Positions 29,201-42,081 of a DNA stretch of 64,000 nt are shown here, one piece after another. The stretch comes from Neurospora tetraspora (taxonomy: Eukaryota > Ascomycota > Sordariomycetes > Sordariales > Sordariaceae), in contig NW_026944387.1 in NCBI RefSeq assembly GCF_033439725.1, forward strand, positions 4,030,001 to 4,094,000. Reading direction: 5' to 3'. The notes under the pieces were generated by a model. That model saw only the letters and a list, made by a program, of their open reading frames with translations, searched no databases and had not been told where the DNA came from. Made by a program: the position numbers and the translations under genes. Each line of letters begins with the position of its first letter. The stretch's first letter is position 1.

Positions 29201-29884
29201 TAATTTTTACCTCTTTAAAAGTGATACTTTTAATTATATTATTCGCGAAAATAAATTTCTTTAGGCGGAGGAGACGGAAACGGGGAAGGTAATATTTTAT
29301 AATAAACAAACAGTTAATAAAAGCGAGAGCGGATTAACTATTATTAACGAATAATAAATCATAATTTTTGTACGAACTGTTTATAATATAAAAAGATAAG
29401 AGTATTAAATTTGGTGAAGTAGAATTATTTAATAATTAAATCTATACTTTTTTCAAATCTTCTAATTTTAATAAAGAATTTGAAATTCGTTTTTATAATG
29501 ATATTAATAACCGGTAAGGCTTCTATATACGATTAAGTATAGAGGCTATTTATTTTCCAGCTTATTATAATATTCGTTATTAGCGGCGGCTTTAATATGA
29601 ATAGCGGGAACGGCGGGAATAACGGAGGCGGTATTAGTAGTACAAACCTCCTCCTAGCTACTACTACGATTACAATTATTACGGTTTTTACTCTTATTTT
29701 TTCCTTTATTTTTACCCTTATCGTTTTAACGACTTTTATTACTATAATTAACGGAGGCGAAATAGCCGCGTATAATATAGTTAAACTAGCCGTAACGCTA
29801 GTAAAGTCTATTATACTAATATTAATTAAAGATATCCTTATAAATAGAAATAATAAAATCGACTGTATCAAAATTTATTTTATT

Positions 29885-32800
29885 ATTACCCTAATTGTAA
29901 ATAAAATCGTTATTAATTATATAAGAATATCTATAGTAGTCGTAAGAGTATAAAAGGAAGATAAGTAATTTCCTTTATTAAATGAATAATTATTAGAAGC
30001 GTAGTGATTAGATCCTTTTATATTCGAAGAGGCGTAAAAAGAATTAAGGAGACGTCGGAGAGTAGAAAATTAAAGGATAGGAGAAGATAGAATACTACGT
30101 TATTATTATTGAATTTATATACCGGAAAGTATACAGTCGGAATTCCTTTATATTTATTACAATAATATTATGGCCGGATACCTAGGATAATAGAAAACGC
30201 TTAAATAGATTAATTAATATTATTATTAACCTATTATCGCTACCGGCATAGAGGACTACGTCCGTAAATATTCAATATATTAAAAAATTAAATTTTAAAT
30301 TTATAAATTATATAGGCTCTTTATATTATTATTTATTTTAGTAGTATTATAGTAAAATATTTTTTATAATTTTATTACAAGCTTACCTAAATTTTACGAC
30401 CTTATATTTAATTGAATTTACAATATTATTTTAATTATTATCGACCGTTTTATTAAATTCGTATTTTATATCCCGACGTAGAAGATAATTATTATACAGC
30501 AATTTATATATTTATTTTAATAAATTATATTCCAGCCGTTCGGGCTCTTGAATTATATTATAGTTAATAACGGGAGCCGTTTCATAAATAACTTTTAAAA
30601 AATTTATTATAAATTATTAAATATTCGGCACTACTTCAATACCGCCTGGCATTTATAAACCAACGGATAAATAGGGCAATAAAATCAAAATCTAGAATTA
30701 TACTTATAGACTTTTTATAATTTAAAGTAGGTAGATTAGGCTGAAAAAGTGGTAATAATAGAATAGATTTATAATAATTATTTTTATATTATTATTAATA
30801 AATCTTAATCCGAATTATTTTACAATTACTATTTATACGGTTTAGCCAATTTAAATTGAGGTTACGGAAATATATTCCCTACGGTAATTGTTAAAAGGAT
30901 TACAAAATTAGTTAAATGACGAACAATTATTACTAAAGCTTTAAAGAAAATTAATAAAAGTTTTACAAAATAATATAATAAACTACGTAAACACAAAGAA
31001 TTCAAAATTGGTAATTAAATTTTCCTTAATATAAAGTACGTTAAATAACAGAGGCTTAGCCTTAAGTTAATAAATAAATTTTTAAGGCTTTTCTAAATTA
31101 TTAAAATCGTTAGTAACAAAAAGATAATTTATTATTTTACCCTTCCGGAATACTATTATATCTACCCGGTATTTTTCATTATTTTATTAGAATTATATTA
31201 TAGTAACCCTAAAGTAGTGACGCTACGAAGAAAAATAGTAGACGTCGAAGACAATTTTATATAATATAAAGTAGAGACAATTATAAAGTATCGAAGGTTG
31301 GGAGCGTACCGGTAATATTAAATAAAGTAAAAGGGGTATTCGGATAATAATAACGAGTAAGTATTATAAAAGGATTTGAATTATTTAGATTTATTAAAAG
31401 AATCCGAGGTAAGGGATTTATAGAAGACGAAAGCCGAAGGGGGCCTGGTAATTAAATTAATAAAAAGTAAATTAAATAAAGTAATAAATGAAAATTGAAA
31501 TAATTAACGATTATAATATATTGATAATTATAGAATATTAATAATTATAATATATTCAGAATATTAAATAATTATAATATATAAAGTATTAGACGATTAT
31601 AACGTATAGAATATTAAATAATTATAATGTATAGAGTATTTAATATATTAGATTAAAATTGGGGCAATTATATTAAAAAGGCGGGCAATGGCGTATAAAT
31701 AGAGGGAGGAGGAGTTAATTAAAGAATTATAGAAAACGACGAATTAGGAGATATAGTAGCGTACTAGTATTTAATTATCGATTATTTATTAAATTAATAA
31801 TTTTCCTTTTAAATAATAATATTATTAATAAAAGTAAAATTATAAAAGTAGAAGGCTAAGTATAGTAATAACCACTTAATTCAATTTTCGAATTCGAATT
31901 TAAATTATACGTTAATATAGGAATTCAACTTATTTTCTTAAGAATTAAATTTTCGCACGCATTTACTACGCTTAATAATAAATAATTTAGATTTAAATTT
32001 TACCCACGTTTATTATTGTATTATTAACCACTAATATTAATATATTCCTATCATAAGGTTAAAGGGATATTTCGGCGGGTAGTAAACCGCGAATATTAAC
32101 ATATACCCAATATATAATTTAAAAGATATTAATTAGACCGATTGTATTTATAAGGGTAGCGGGAGTTATTAGGAGAGTAGGAATTACAGTATTAAATTAT
32201 TCGTTACTAAAAATAAACATAATGGCGAGGGTAATTTAACTGGTAGGGCAATTATTAATAAGACGTCGAAAATTATAGTATTCTATTTATTTATTAAAGC
32301 GGCGGTTATAAAATTTAGAGAATATTAAAGGAAAAATATAAAAGCGTTTATATAAATTTTAATTACTAAAGTATTAATAGAATTATAGAAGGCGATAACG
32401 AGGGTAAGTATAAAATATCTATATTTCCTACGTAAATAGGAATTACATTCTTTTAAAATATAATTACGTAATTATAGAAAATTGGAAAAAATTTATAAAG
32501 GCGCCGGTTTAAAGTTTTAAAATATACCGAATACCTATTATTATTTAAAAGAATAATTTTATTAGTACTAATATCAATTGAAAAGGAACAGGAATTTAAC
32601 GGATTTTATTAAGTGTAAAAAAAATAATTTACAACTAGGATTATAATAGCATTAGTAGCGTTAGGGGTAAATTTATAATATCGCTCGTAGTTTCCTAAAA
32701 AGAAATGATATAAAGCGGACTATAAATAATATTATTAAATAATTAATATAAAAATATAAAGTAGAAAGGAAAAGCGTTTATTAAAATTAAGGGTGGTTAA

Positions 32801-33337
32801 ATTTAGTAAGGAGGGTTAAATTATAAAAGGTATACCGGTCGGCGGAATTTAGGAAAAAATTATAGTTGTAATATAAGTAAATATATAAATATATGCGAGG
32901 GAAGGAGGAAGAAGAAAAGGAAGAAAAAAGGAAAGGGAGGAGAGATTCTTATAATTAGAATTGAAAATATAAAATAGGGTAAAATCGGAATAAATAATTA
33001 AAGTATAAAAGTACGAAGGTTTTAAAAAGCTTTTAAATAAATTAGTTCTAAATAATAGAAGGTAAGAAAAATAATAGAAGAAAGCGGTAGAAAGGAATAG
33101 AGGAAAAGTAGGGAAAATAATTTAGGACGAAAAGACGGCTAATAAATATTAAAATAATAATAGGGGGGTATAATATAATAAGACGGAGAATAATTAATTT
33201 AAGCCTAAAATAATAAGATATAATAAGACGAAGGGCGGTTAATTTGGATTTAGGACGGCTGCTAGTAGAAAATGAGGAAATAACGGACGGTAAATAGAAA
33301 ATGGTTAAAGCCGGCGGAAAAAACGGGATTAATAGGT
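29885..33337 (+). mobile_element. Gypsy fossil A, right part (integrase, chromodomain, 3' UTR)
   Basis: Plus-strand continuation of fossil A. It holds the end of the RNase H/linker region (29.89-30.17 kb), the integrase zinc-binding and catalytic core (about 30.17-31.1 kb; degraded forms of YVRKCSICQ, DRFTKF and HPQTNGQ are readable), then a chromodomain (about 31.2-31.4 kb) with a KGYSDN block, which assigns the family to chromoviruses. The long 3' UTR (31.4-33.3 kb) includes an AT-rich tandem repeat. About 0.6 kb of RNase H sequence is missing relative to the left part. Element E interrupts it at 33337. RIP-degraded. Confidence 0.8.
31495..31640. repeat. AT-rich tandem repeat in the 3' UTR of gypsy A
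   Basis: Several units around ATTATAATATATAAAGTATT. It is the reverse-complement counterpart of the array at 13228-13325. Confidence 0.75.
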
Positions 33338-36300
33338 TATCACGGGGCGAGAGGGCACCGTTAGGGGTAGGGTAAGATATGCGTTGTTATACGAGGGAGA
33401 GAAAGGGAAGTGTACGCAGAGGACTAGCTATATAGGCGAGAGCCCAACAGGCCAATCCGTGCGCGCGCACGTGAGGCTGCACGTAACTAGAACATATGAT
33501 TAGTACGTAAGTATATAGCTCTAGGCTATAGTACTAACTCTGGTATAGTATATATATAGTTAGTATAGTATAACTACATTATAGGCTAGCCCTATAATAT
33601 TATCCCCCTTTAAAAGAAGCTCGTAGAATTGAAAAATCTATATATACGTATAATAATAGACTTATCCCTTTAGATCTAACATTCCATTATAATCTACGAA
33701 TTATATTAGGGGTAGCTTTCTTAACTATATATCTATTAACCGTCGTATAACCTTGCTAAATACTAAGTATAATTTATTTTCTACATCTTTACTAACTATT
33801 GTACCCGTTTTAATTGTTGTAATTATATTTGGAAGTAATTTCGTTATATCGATAATTAAGGCGATTTTCTATTAGAGGCGAGCGGAGCGGCGCCGCGGGG
33901 GTTCCAGGGTTATAGAATCGACGGCGGGAATTAGAAAATCGGTAGCGAAGTAATATAAGAAGTTTTAAACCTTTAGCGGAATAAATTTGTCCGGGCTCTT
34001 ACACTAGAATTATTATAAGCAATATTTGTAATTATCAATATGATTAATAGGCTCTTAGGTAAGGTTATTAATTTTTTATTTAATATAGTAATATTAGTAT
34101 AAATTGCCGCCTAATTAGGCGTAATCAATAAATTTTTCGAAAGCTTATTCTTTATATTCTTTTTAATTATCTATTCGAATTATAACCCGACCGTTATTTA
34201 CTCTAACGTTTAAAAACGCATCCTACTCTAATAATCCTTTGCCCAATTATAATTACACTATAGAAATATAGAAGATTAGCGAATATTTTATATTAATTAG
34301 TAAGGCGAAGTAAACAGTATAAAATTCGGTTCGGGTAATTTTGAATAATCCTTTCTAGTAAAGTAAAAAGTTTATATAAGGGTAATTATTAGCTAAATTA
34401 ATTATATTTAATAGGACTATATTACTAATGCAATATTTAGGCAAATTAACACGTTTTTTATTCGTATTATCTTTATATTATTCCTATATACGTCGAAACT
34501 ATTAGACTACAAAGTCTTAAATCTTCTAGAAGCAATCTACGAATTCGTTAGCTTTATAATACTTTCGAAGCTAAACCGGTAATGAATCTAGCGGCGGCGG
34601 AGTCCAAAGCTTAATACTTATACGAGGATAATAACCGTAATTTATAAAGAATAGTAAGATATTCATAATTGAAAATATAGTATTATTATTTATAAACTCC
34701 GTAAGGGGTAACTATTTCGCTTAATCCGTTTATGGTTAATTAATATATAGGCGAAGGAATTACTCTATTTCTATATTAATACATTCGGTTTAAGTATTAA
34801 TTTGCGGGTAGAAAATAGAGGTTAGTTTACAAATAATAGATAGCCTTTTATAGAAGGAAAATTAGAAACGTAATACGAATTGAATACCCCGGTTAGATAG
34901 GATATTATTTAGAAGGCCGTAAATTAAACAAATACGATTAATAAAGTAGTCCGCAAACTGTTCGGCTTTTAACATTATTATCGGAATATAATAACATATT
35001 TTAATAAGGCGGTCGACAACAATAGTAATATATTTAAAGGTTTATTTTAAATAGGTATTTTCTAGTAGCGGGGTAATATAATTAACAGAAATAGTAATTT
35101 AGGGCGCGAGAATAACGGCTACGGGCTTTAAATAACCAGCGGAGCCGCACTTTAATAATTTTATTTTCGCGTAAGGTAAATAACTTTTATAGAAGAACCT
35201 TACGTTATTATATATACTTTCCTAATAGAAATTACATTATAGGAGTTTATATATAGCGTTGCGGCTAGGATAGCCTATGCCAGGAGAGTTATATTAGCGG
35301 CTAATTGATTATAACTAGAAATTCTTATTATAAGGGTTAATAATAATTTTACCTCGCTATTTTATAAGACTATTAATAATATAATATTTAGAGAAGGTAC
35401 AATAAAAAGCCTTTTTAATTATTAAGGGCTTTTACTATTAAGATTCGTTTATTAAGTACAATACTAATTTTTATTAAAAGACGGAGGTTTCGTAATTCGT
35501 ATAAATTAAATTATTAGTTGATTTATTATTGAAGTTATTTATACTTAATAAATATAGCGAAAGGTTTATAATAGGGTCTTCCTTAGAGAGGTAGCCGCTC
35601 TCGAATTAAGAGGGGTCTAAGAGCGGGCGTTTTCTAATTATAAATCGATTATTTTCTACGTCGTTAGGGCGGTCGTTTAGTTTGCAAGTTAGTACGTTTA
35701 GGCGAAGGTTCTTAGAGCCCGGCGTATATTTAATTAAAAAGTTAAACCAGGACAGGAATTAAAATTACTATATATAGCGCTAAGTAAGTTGCTTATTAGT
35801 CGTAAAAGTTTATAAATTCTTATAATCTATTAAAATATCGAACGGCTATTAAATTTCTACGAACTCCGGCTTCTATTCCTCTAAGGCTTTAATAATAGCT
35901 AGTAATTCTTTATTATAAACGTTATAATTACATTTTTAGGAAGTATATTTAATTAAGAAGTAGGCGACTAGGTAAAGGACGCTATCGTTACTATATTATA
36001 AGAAGGTGTTGCCGGCGGCCCAATTGGAAGTATATGTCTTAACAATAATGTTTTTAATTTAATTATAGATTTTAAATACGGGGCCTTCGGTAAAAGCCAT
36101 CTTTAAGGATTCGAAAGCTTTCTAATAATTGCTATTTTAAATTTAAATTACGTTTTTCTTAGTAAGTTCGTAAAGCGGGGTTATTATAATTGAAAAGTCC
36201 TTTATAAAATGCTAATAGAAGTTCGTAAAGTTTAAAAAGAATTATAAGGACTTCTTAAATTCGGGCGCCTACTAGTCGGCAATTATCTTAATTTCTTTTA

Positions 36301-39300
36301 GGTCTATTTTAATATTATCCGGCATAATAATAAGGCCTAGATACTTTATACGTATTGTATAGAACTTATACTTATCAATATCAATATTAAGGTTTACTTT
36401 AGCAAACCTTTCGAATACATTATTAATATAGCGTTCGTAATCTCGTACATTATTAGAATAAATAAAGATATTATTAAAGTAGGCGGTCGCGTAGACGTTA
36501 AAAATAGTATAAAGGATATTATTAATATAATTTTAGAAAGCCTTTGGGGCGCTTTATAAACTAAACAGTACTACTAAAAATTCAAATAGATTAAAGCGTA
36601 TAATAAAAACGGTTAGCTATTTATTGCCCTATTTAATATAAATACGGTTAAAGATAGTAATTATATTGAATTTAATAAAAATCTTAGTATAATAGATTAC
36701 GTTAAAGGTCTCTTTAATTAATAATAAAGAGTAACGGAATTTAAAAGTTACATTATTAATATTTCTATAGTCGACGTATATATATACTCCGCCGCCTAAT
36801 TTCTTAATAAGTAAGACCGGTATTCATATTTTAAATTAGAAGGCTTAATAAATTTTTTCATAAAGTTATTATTAATCTACTTCTTAATAATGTTGAGCTC
36901 GTGGGGGTTAAAAGCGCGGCTACGAGAGGCGGGTAGCGTAGTTCCTGGGCGGAATTTGAATTTAACATTGTAAAATAAAGTAAGGGAAAGGATTTTAGCA
37001 CCCTCCTATTTAAACGTACTAATATAGTAATAATATTATTTAAGGAATTTAATTTAGATTTAGGCGTCGGTTCTGAAAGTTTTATTAATTTTTTTGTAAA
37101 ATTTAGTAACGTCCTCCGATATAATCTCATTAATAGAAACGTTATTAATTATAAAATGATTATTAATAACCATTTCGCAACGGGGAAAATCCTCTTCCTT
37201 ACCAGTAAAGTAAATAGAATTAGCCACCCTTATCGCACGGAACGTATCCTTATCTCCCTTACTAACTAGAGTATTAATTTATTAATAGAAATAATTACTA
37301 AAGAATTATTTATACTTCTAACCTTCTCTTCTAATATTTCTTTAACTATATTTTCTATTAAATTATTATTAATACTTTCAGAGTTTAAGGCTCCTCCTTC
37401 CTCTTTTATTTTATCTTCTTCAGTTAATTTTTTAATATCTTTTTTTATATTGGCTTATATTATAGAGATAATTTAGAATTTATATTTTTCGATTAATTAA
37501 TTAAAATTCGATATAAATAGTTGTTTAATATCGTTAAAATTAATAGAACCTTTAGGGATATTATAGAATTTAACTAGTATACGGTAATTAACGTTACTAG
37601 TACAGACTCCTCTAGCTACCTGATAAGGAATTAAGGAAATACGGGGGCCGGTTTAGGACGGTATAATAATAAGTATAAGTACTTAACTTGGGCCGCTAAG
37701 GGTTTTATTGATAAATATAATTCCTAAGCGGTTAGTAACCCGGCTTTTAAAGCCGTTAAACCGTTAGTAAACGGTTCTCTTTATAATTGCAAAAATAAAT
37801 AAATAGTATATAAATTCTTATTATAATAATAATTCCAGTTCCCCCTTATCGGAGACCTTTTTATAAAAGGCCTTCCTATACGCAGGACGTATACTAATTA
37901 CCTTAATAAAAATACATACCGTTTAATTAATCGGGTATAATAAAAGTAAACCGGAAATTTATAAGGAAAATAGCCGCGCTATTCATAAGCAGGAACGAAA
38001 TAAAGGGAATCGTTAAATTAATCGATACCGAGAAAATAGTAAATTAGTTAAGGATAATTTAAAATAATAGGGTTATCTTTAATTAAATTGTAAATAAATA
38101 GGTCAATAACTTTATAATAAACGCCTACTTATATTATTAATTAAGAGAAGTAAGTAATATTACGTTTAACGTAATTATTAAAAAAATAAAAAAAGTTAGA
38201 GGTTATTAATTTAAAATAAGGTAATTAATAATAATAAACAAAATAGCGGTTAATAAACTTAAGAGTAGTATAGCCGCTATTAACAAGAATAAAGTAATAT
38301 CATTTATATAGTCTATAGAAGAGGTAAATACAAAATTTTAATTAATTAGGGTATTTATAACGGTTATTTACTAGGGATTTATTTATCTTTATAATATTTA
38401 ACTATATAAAGATAGGCCCTTATTTTCCTCTTCCTTATTTTATAGATTGGGGCCTCGAAGCGCAATTTAGTTAAGAGGTTATATATTTCCTTAATTATAA
38501 ATAGAACTATTCTTATTGCTTATAATAGGACCGATAACGCCGGGCTAATAAATAAAGACCGGGTAATAGTAACCGCCGGAGCCGAAGGTATTAGGAACTA
38601 GAATACCTATAACTAGGGCAATATTTATAGTATTAATGTAATAGCCACCACTATTATAGGAGCGCTATTAACCGTAATTATATTAACCCTAGGCGGGCTA
38701 TTAGCCGCCGGTACCGCTATTACCAATATTATTATTATTACCGTTATTTCTATTCTTATTCTTATTCTTATTATAGTTAAAGGGTTTAACTTCCTTCTTA
38801 AAATTAATATAAGAATAGTATTCAGCCGAAAAATAACCCTTTTTACCGTAGCGGGTATATATTTTATTCTTTATATGGAATTTAAAGATTTCGTTATTAA
38901 TTATATAAGAGAATTAGATATTAGAAAAAAATATAGTATTAAAGTGTATAATATTACTATTGTAATTAATATTAAATTTAAAAGTAGAAATATTAATACC
39001 GGTAATAATACTAGTTTTATAGAAGGGGTTAACATTCTTTTTACACTACTTTTTATCCTTTAAATTCTTAATTAAATTGTAAACCTTAGTAAATTATTCT
39101 TCGTATGTATTATTAGCGGACTAATTATTTTAATAAATAAAAATAATATAAATACGTTCGTTAATTTTTTAACGAAGGTAATAAGCCTTTATAATATTAT
39201 TAAAACTGTAGTAATCGATAAAGAGGGTGATTTTTTCTTCAAAACTTTACTATTTTATTCCCTTAATTATTTTTAATCCTTTTAATTAGTAGCCAAAATA

Positions 39301-40855
39301 ATAAATAATATTAATATTATTATATTTCTTATTACGTTCGTCGAATAATTTGAAGATCATATTTTATTTAGCGGGTTCGCTAATAAAAGGTTTATTAAAT
39401 TCAGTTTCAATAGTTTCGAAGGGAAAGCCCTCGATAGAGCGGGCGATTAACGAAAATTTAATACGTTTAGTAATAAAAATCTTTAATTCGTTAACCTAAA
39501 TTTAATATAGAGATATTAGGTGCAGTATTTAATAACGTATTTAATAGAAGTACCTTTATTATTAAAAGTAAAAGATATAATAATATACAATATTAATTTA
39601 TAATTATTTCTTTTTTTAAAAATTATTATTTCGTGGTTTTCGAAGTCTTCGTCGTTATTAAGATCTTCGTTAGTAAGCAGGATAATTTCGGGTTCGAGGA
39701 CGGACTCAATTTTAAAAGCGGCGATAAAACGTTAATAAAGGTTATTAACATATTTAAAATAATTATTACGTTATTTTTTATATACTTTTATTAAATTTGC
39801 CCGGAAATCAGCGAACTTTTATTTTAGGGTAGTAATACTATTATTAAGGGTATTAATAACATTAGAATAAATAATACGGATAGTAATAAATTTGTCGGCG
39901 TAATTATTATGAAGGTCGTAGATAATTTTATTATAATCTTCAATTATTTTCTACGCGTAGAAGAGGGTTTAAGTTTAAATTATAGCGATATTACTACTAT
40001 AACATTTAATATTATATTAAGTAGTAACGAATTAAACTTTATAAATTTTAAATTCTTCCCATACTTTTTAGGCTTAAATACGGGCGGTAATAATATTATT
40101 ATAGAAAAGGCGGTTAAAGGCCTAGAAAACTGCTTAAAAAACGGGGAATTAAATAAAATTAAATATATATTCGGTAGCAATACTAATTTCAACTACTTAA
40201 TTATTAAAGGATTCGAAGGTTTAAATAACGTTAGAATAATATTTTTGGTTAGCCGGGTTTAGAGTAGCGAGGGCGCTAATTGTAATAATAGTAAAAAAGT
40301 TATTAATTATTAAAGGAGCGTATAAAATAATATTATTAATTATTAATTATTAAATTAATACGCTAGGTAAATAAAAGGGAAAAAGAGAATATAAATTGTT
40401 TCATAACGATATTCGGTTTGGTAATTTATTTAATTCGAAGTTAGGATTGTAAGGCGGAGTCTTAATTATATAGGAGTAAATTTTAATTACGGGTCGATAA
40501 TATTAAATTAGTAATATTATGACGATTAAAATTAATTATAATCGTTCTTCCTTTAAGTAAGCGCGTATAGTATAATAGTAAAGTATAATAAATTTTTATA
40601 GGGCGAAAGGGTATTATTAGAGGTAGGGTCAGATATATATTATTATACGATGGAAAGAAAGAAAAATATACGTAGAGGACTAGCTATATAGGCGAGAGCT
40701 TAGTAGGCTAGTCTATACGCGCGTACGTAAAGCTATACGTAATTGGGATATGTGACCAGTACGTGAGTATATGGCTCTGGGCTATAGCACTAGCTCTGGC
40801 ATAATATATATGTAGTTAGTATAGTGCAACCACATTACAGGCTAGCCTTGTAATA
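33338..40855 (-). mobile_element. Gypsy fossil E, full length, inserted in the 3' UTR of A
   Basis: A 7.5-kb minus-strand Ty3/gypsy element with 262-bp LTRs (33338-33599 and 40594-40855) and an exact 5-bp target duplication TAGGT (33333-33337 and 40856-40860). Fossil B keeps the uninterrupted version of the host site (near 11.5 kb, reverse complement), which confirms the insertion point. Next to the left LTR lies AAAAGGGGG on the minus strand, a polypurine tract. Integrase is at about 34.2-35.0 kb, RT at about 36.3-36.9 kb, protease near 37.5 kb and gag at about 37.9-40.2 kb with a Gly/Asn-rich linker near 38.7 kb. RIP-degraded with dozens of breaks. Confidence 0.88.
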
Positions 40856-40860
40856 TAGGT

Positions 40861-41335
40861 ATTAGGTAACGGGTTAATACTAGTATAGAAGTAAAGAGAA
40901 CTGGAAAGGGTAGCGTTTCGGCAATAGTATATTCGGTTATAGAAATAAATTATAGAAGAATAATAATAAAAGAGCGCTGGTAGGGAAATTACTAACGTAA
41001 GGTATTTATAAATTTTTAGGATAGAAATTTAGGAGAGGGAGGGTTATATTAGGTCGTTAGGGACCTATTAGGCATTAAACGCGTACTAATACCGAAGAGC
41101 GTTAATATCCGTATAGTATAACGTTATAGTATAGTATTAGAACAGTTCGAAGCCGTCGTAGATTTAGCTACTATAGGATAGAATTTACAACGATATAAAT
41201 AACTGGTCGAATTCGCTTCTAGAATTATCAGAGTTAATTATTAATATATCTTTAATCCTCCTCCTACTTTAACGTCCCCTACGTACTTACGCTATCCGTA
41301 AATACCTTAACCTACGTTCCTATATAATCTTAACA
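40861..41335 (+). mobile_element. 3' end and 3' LTR of gypsy fossil A
   Basis: 40861-40924 is the end of the 3' UTR. 40925-41335 is a 411-bp LTR matching 11036-11446 (inverted) and 7728-7983. At 41336 the hAT transposase sequence resumes. Confidence 0.82.
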
Positions 41336-41568
41336 CTGTTTAATATATATTATTCTTATTTAATTGTAGCTTTCGGTTAAGCGAGGATATTTGCGGGCAA
41401 ATTATCGACGTAAACGTCCTCTATGAATTTAAATTATTGAAATAGAAGAAGGCGGTACTTACTCTTTAATACTTCGATAGCGGCGACGTACGTAGGCGCG
41501 TCCCCAAGGGAGATAGTCGGCGTATTGCCTATAGTAGACGAAGTATCGAGCTCTTAGACGACGGGTAT
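41336..41568 (-). pseudogene. hAT transposase, N-terminal part (RIP-ruined)
   Basis: The minus strand aligns with 53361-53590, the start of the better preserved transposase copy. The counterpart of its ATG is at 41568-41566, where the codon is now ATA. The segment encoding the AYVTAIEVLKY region remains recognisable at nucleotide level. It is separated from the rest of the gene (about 5300-7727) by the 33.6-kb retroelement nest. Confidence 0.8.
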
Positions 41569-42073
41569 TGTAATAATAGTATTAATAGCGTTAAATGGAG
41601 GTTAATACTAATCGGCAATAACGGAGAGAGAGATTAACAAATATCGAGAGTATATTAAGGTTCGAAAGTACTTTGGTAGTATATAATTAATTAGGGGAGA
41701 AGGTTAGTGATATAATTTAAAAATGCTAAATTTGTTCGATTTGGTATGTAATCCAAAAACGCTAAAGATTTCACTAATTTAGGTAGTTTGGACGGCTATA
41801 TTGGCTATTTAGGCGGGTATAACTTGATAGATAGTTAATTAGTACGCTTGAGGGTAGAGGTGGGTCGATTTTTTAGGAGTAAAAATTATGTATTTCTGCA
41901 CTTTAAACCCTAATTTAAGGATTCTGCTGGGTGCTAAGAAAGGCGGCCAAATACGCAAATAAATATGAGGTCGTATTTGATTTGACCTACTCAAATATGA
42001 ATCTATATTTATTTGTATATTTATTTGTATTTATTTGTATTTGCCAAGTGTATTTAATTTGTTGCCAGCGCTG
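41569..42073 (-). repeat. 5' untranslated and terminal zone of the giant hAT (right end)
   Basis: The minus strand matches 52838-53360 throughout. It includes the stretch GGCCGCCTTTCTTAGCACC that is also shared with the MITE at 47748-48107. RIP damage fades out at about 41930; the last 140 bp are essentially unmutated. It ends in the inverted repeat (42062-42073). Confidence 0.88.
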
Positions 42074-42081
42074 GGCCGGTA
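42074..42081. repeat. Right 8-bp target-site duplication GGCCGGTA
   Basis: Identical to 5126-5133. Confidence 0.93.

Larger units (their letters stand above)
16595..29884 (-). mobile_element. Gypsy fossil C, 5'-truncated, hosting element D
   Basis: A minus-strand Ty3/gypsy element. The left LTR is 16595-16860 (266 bp). A purine-rich tract on the minus strand adjoins it, so this is the 3' LTR. The integrase C-terminal region with a GPFEI block is at about 17.4-17.7 kb. The element is interrupted by complete element D (18326-26249) and resumes at 26255 with RNase H, RT (about 27.4-28.0 kb, with the NAPGTFQNYINNV-like block of gypsy RT), protease and gag (about 28.2-29.88 kb). No matching 5' LTR is visible; plus-strand gypsy A resumes at about 29885, so the 5' end is lost. 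RIP-degraded, dozens of breaks. Confidence 0.72.
5134..42073 (-). mobile_element. Giant (36.9 kb) composite hAT transposon
   Basis: The left end reads CAGCGCTGGCAATAAG. The right end, read on the minus strand, starts CAGCGCTGGCAACAAA, a 12-bp perfect terminal repeat whose tip CAGCGCTG is itself palindromic. GGCCGGTA is duplicated on both sides. Subterminal zones are rich in ATTTATTTG-type repeats (about 5150-5215 and 41950-42060). The transposase lies on the minus strand: its N-terminal part is at 41336-41568 and the rest at about 5300-7727. These pieces align with the less damaged relative at 52838-54860. The hAT itself adds up to about 3.3 kb, a normal size for an autonomous member. The other 33.6 kb (7728-41335) is a nest of LTR retrotransposons. 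Nearly all of it carries RIP damage, except the outermost 140 bp or so on the right. It is immobile now, judging by the ruined transposase. Confidence 0.9.

Noticed and set aside
29533-29953. Overlapping 112-118 aa open frames in the AT-rich block
   Set aside because: They lie at the junction of gypsy C gag and gypsy A. They are open by chance on both strands and have no domain.
5134-42073. Starship-type giant mobile element
   Set aside because: No tyrosine-recombinase (DUF3435) captain or cargo genes are seen; the termini, 8-bp duplication and transposase are hAT and the bulk is nested LTR elements.
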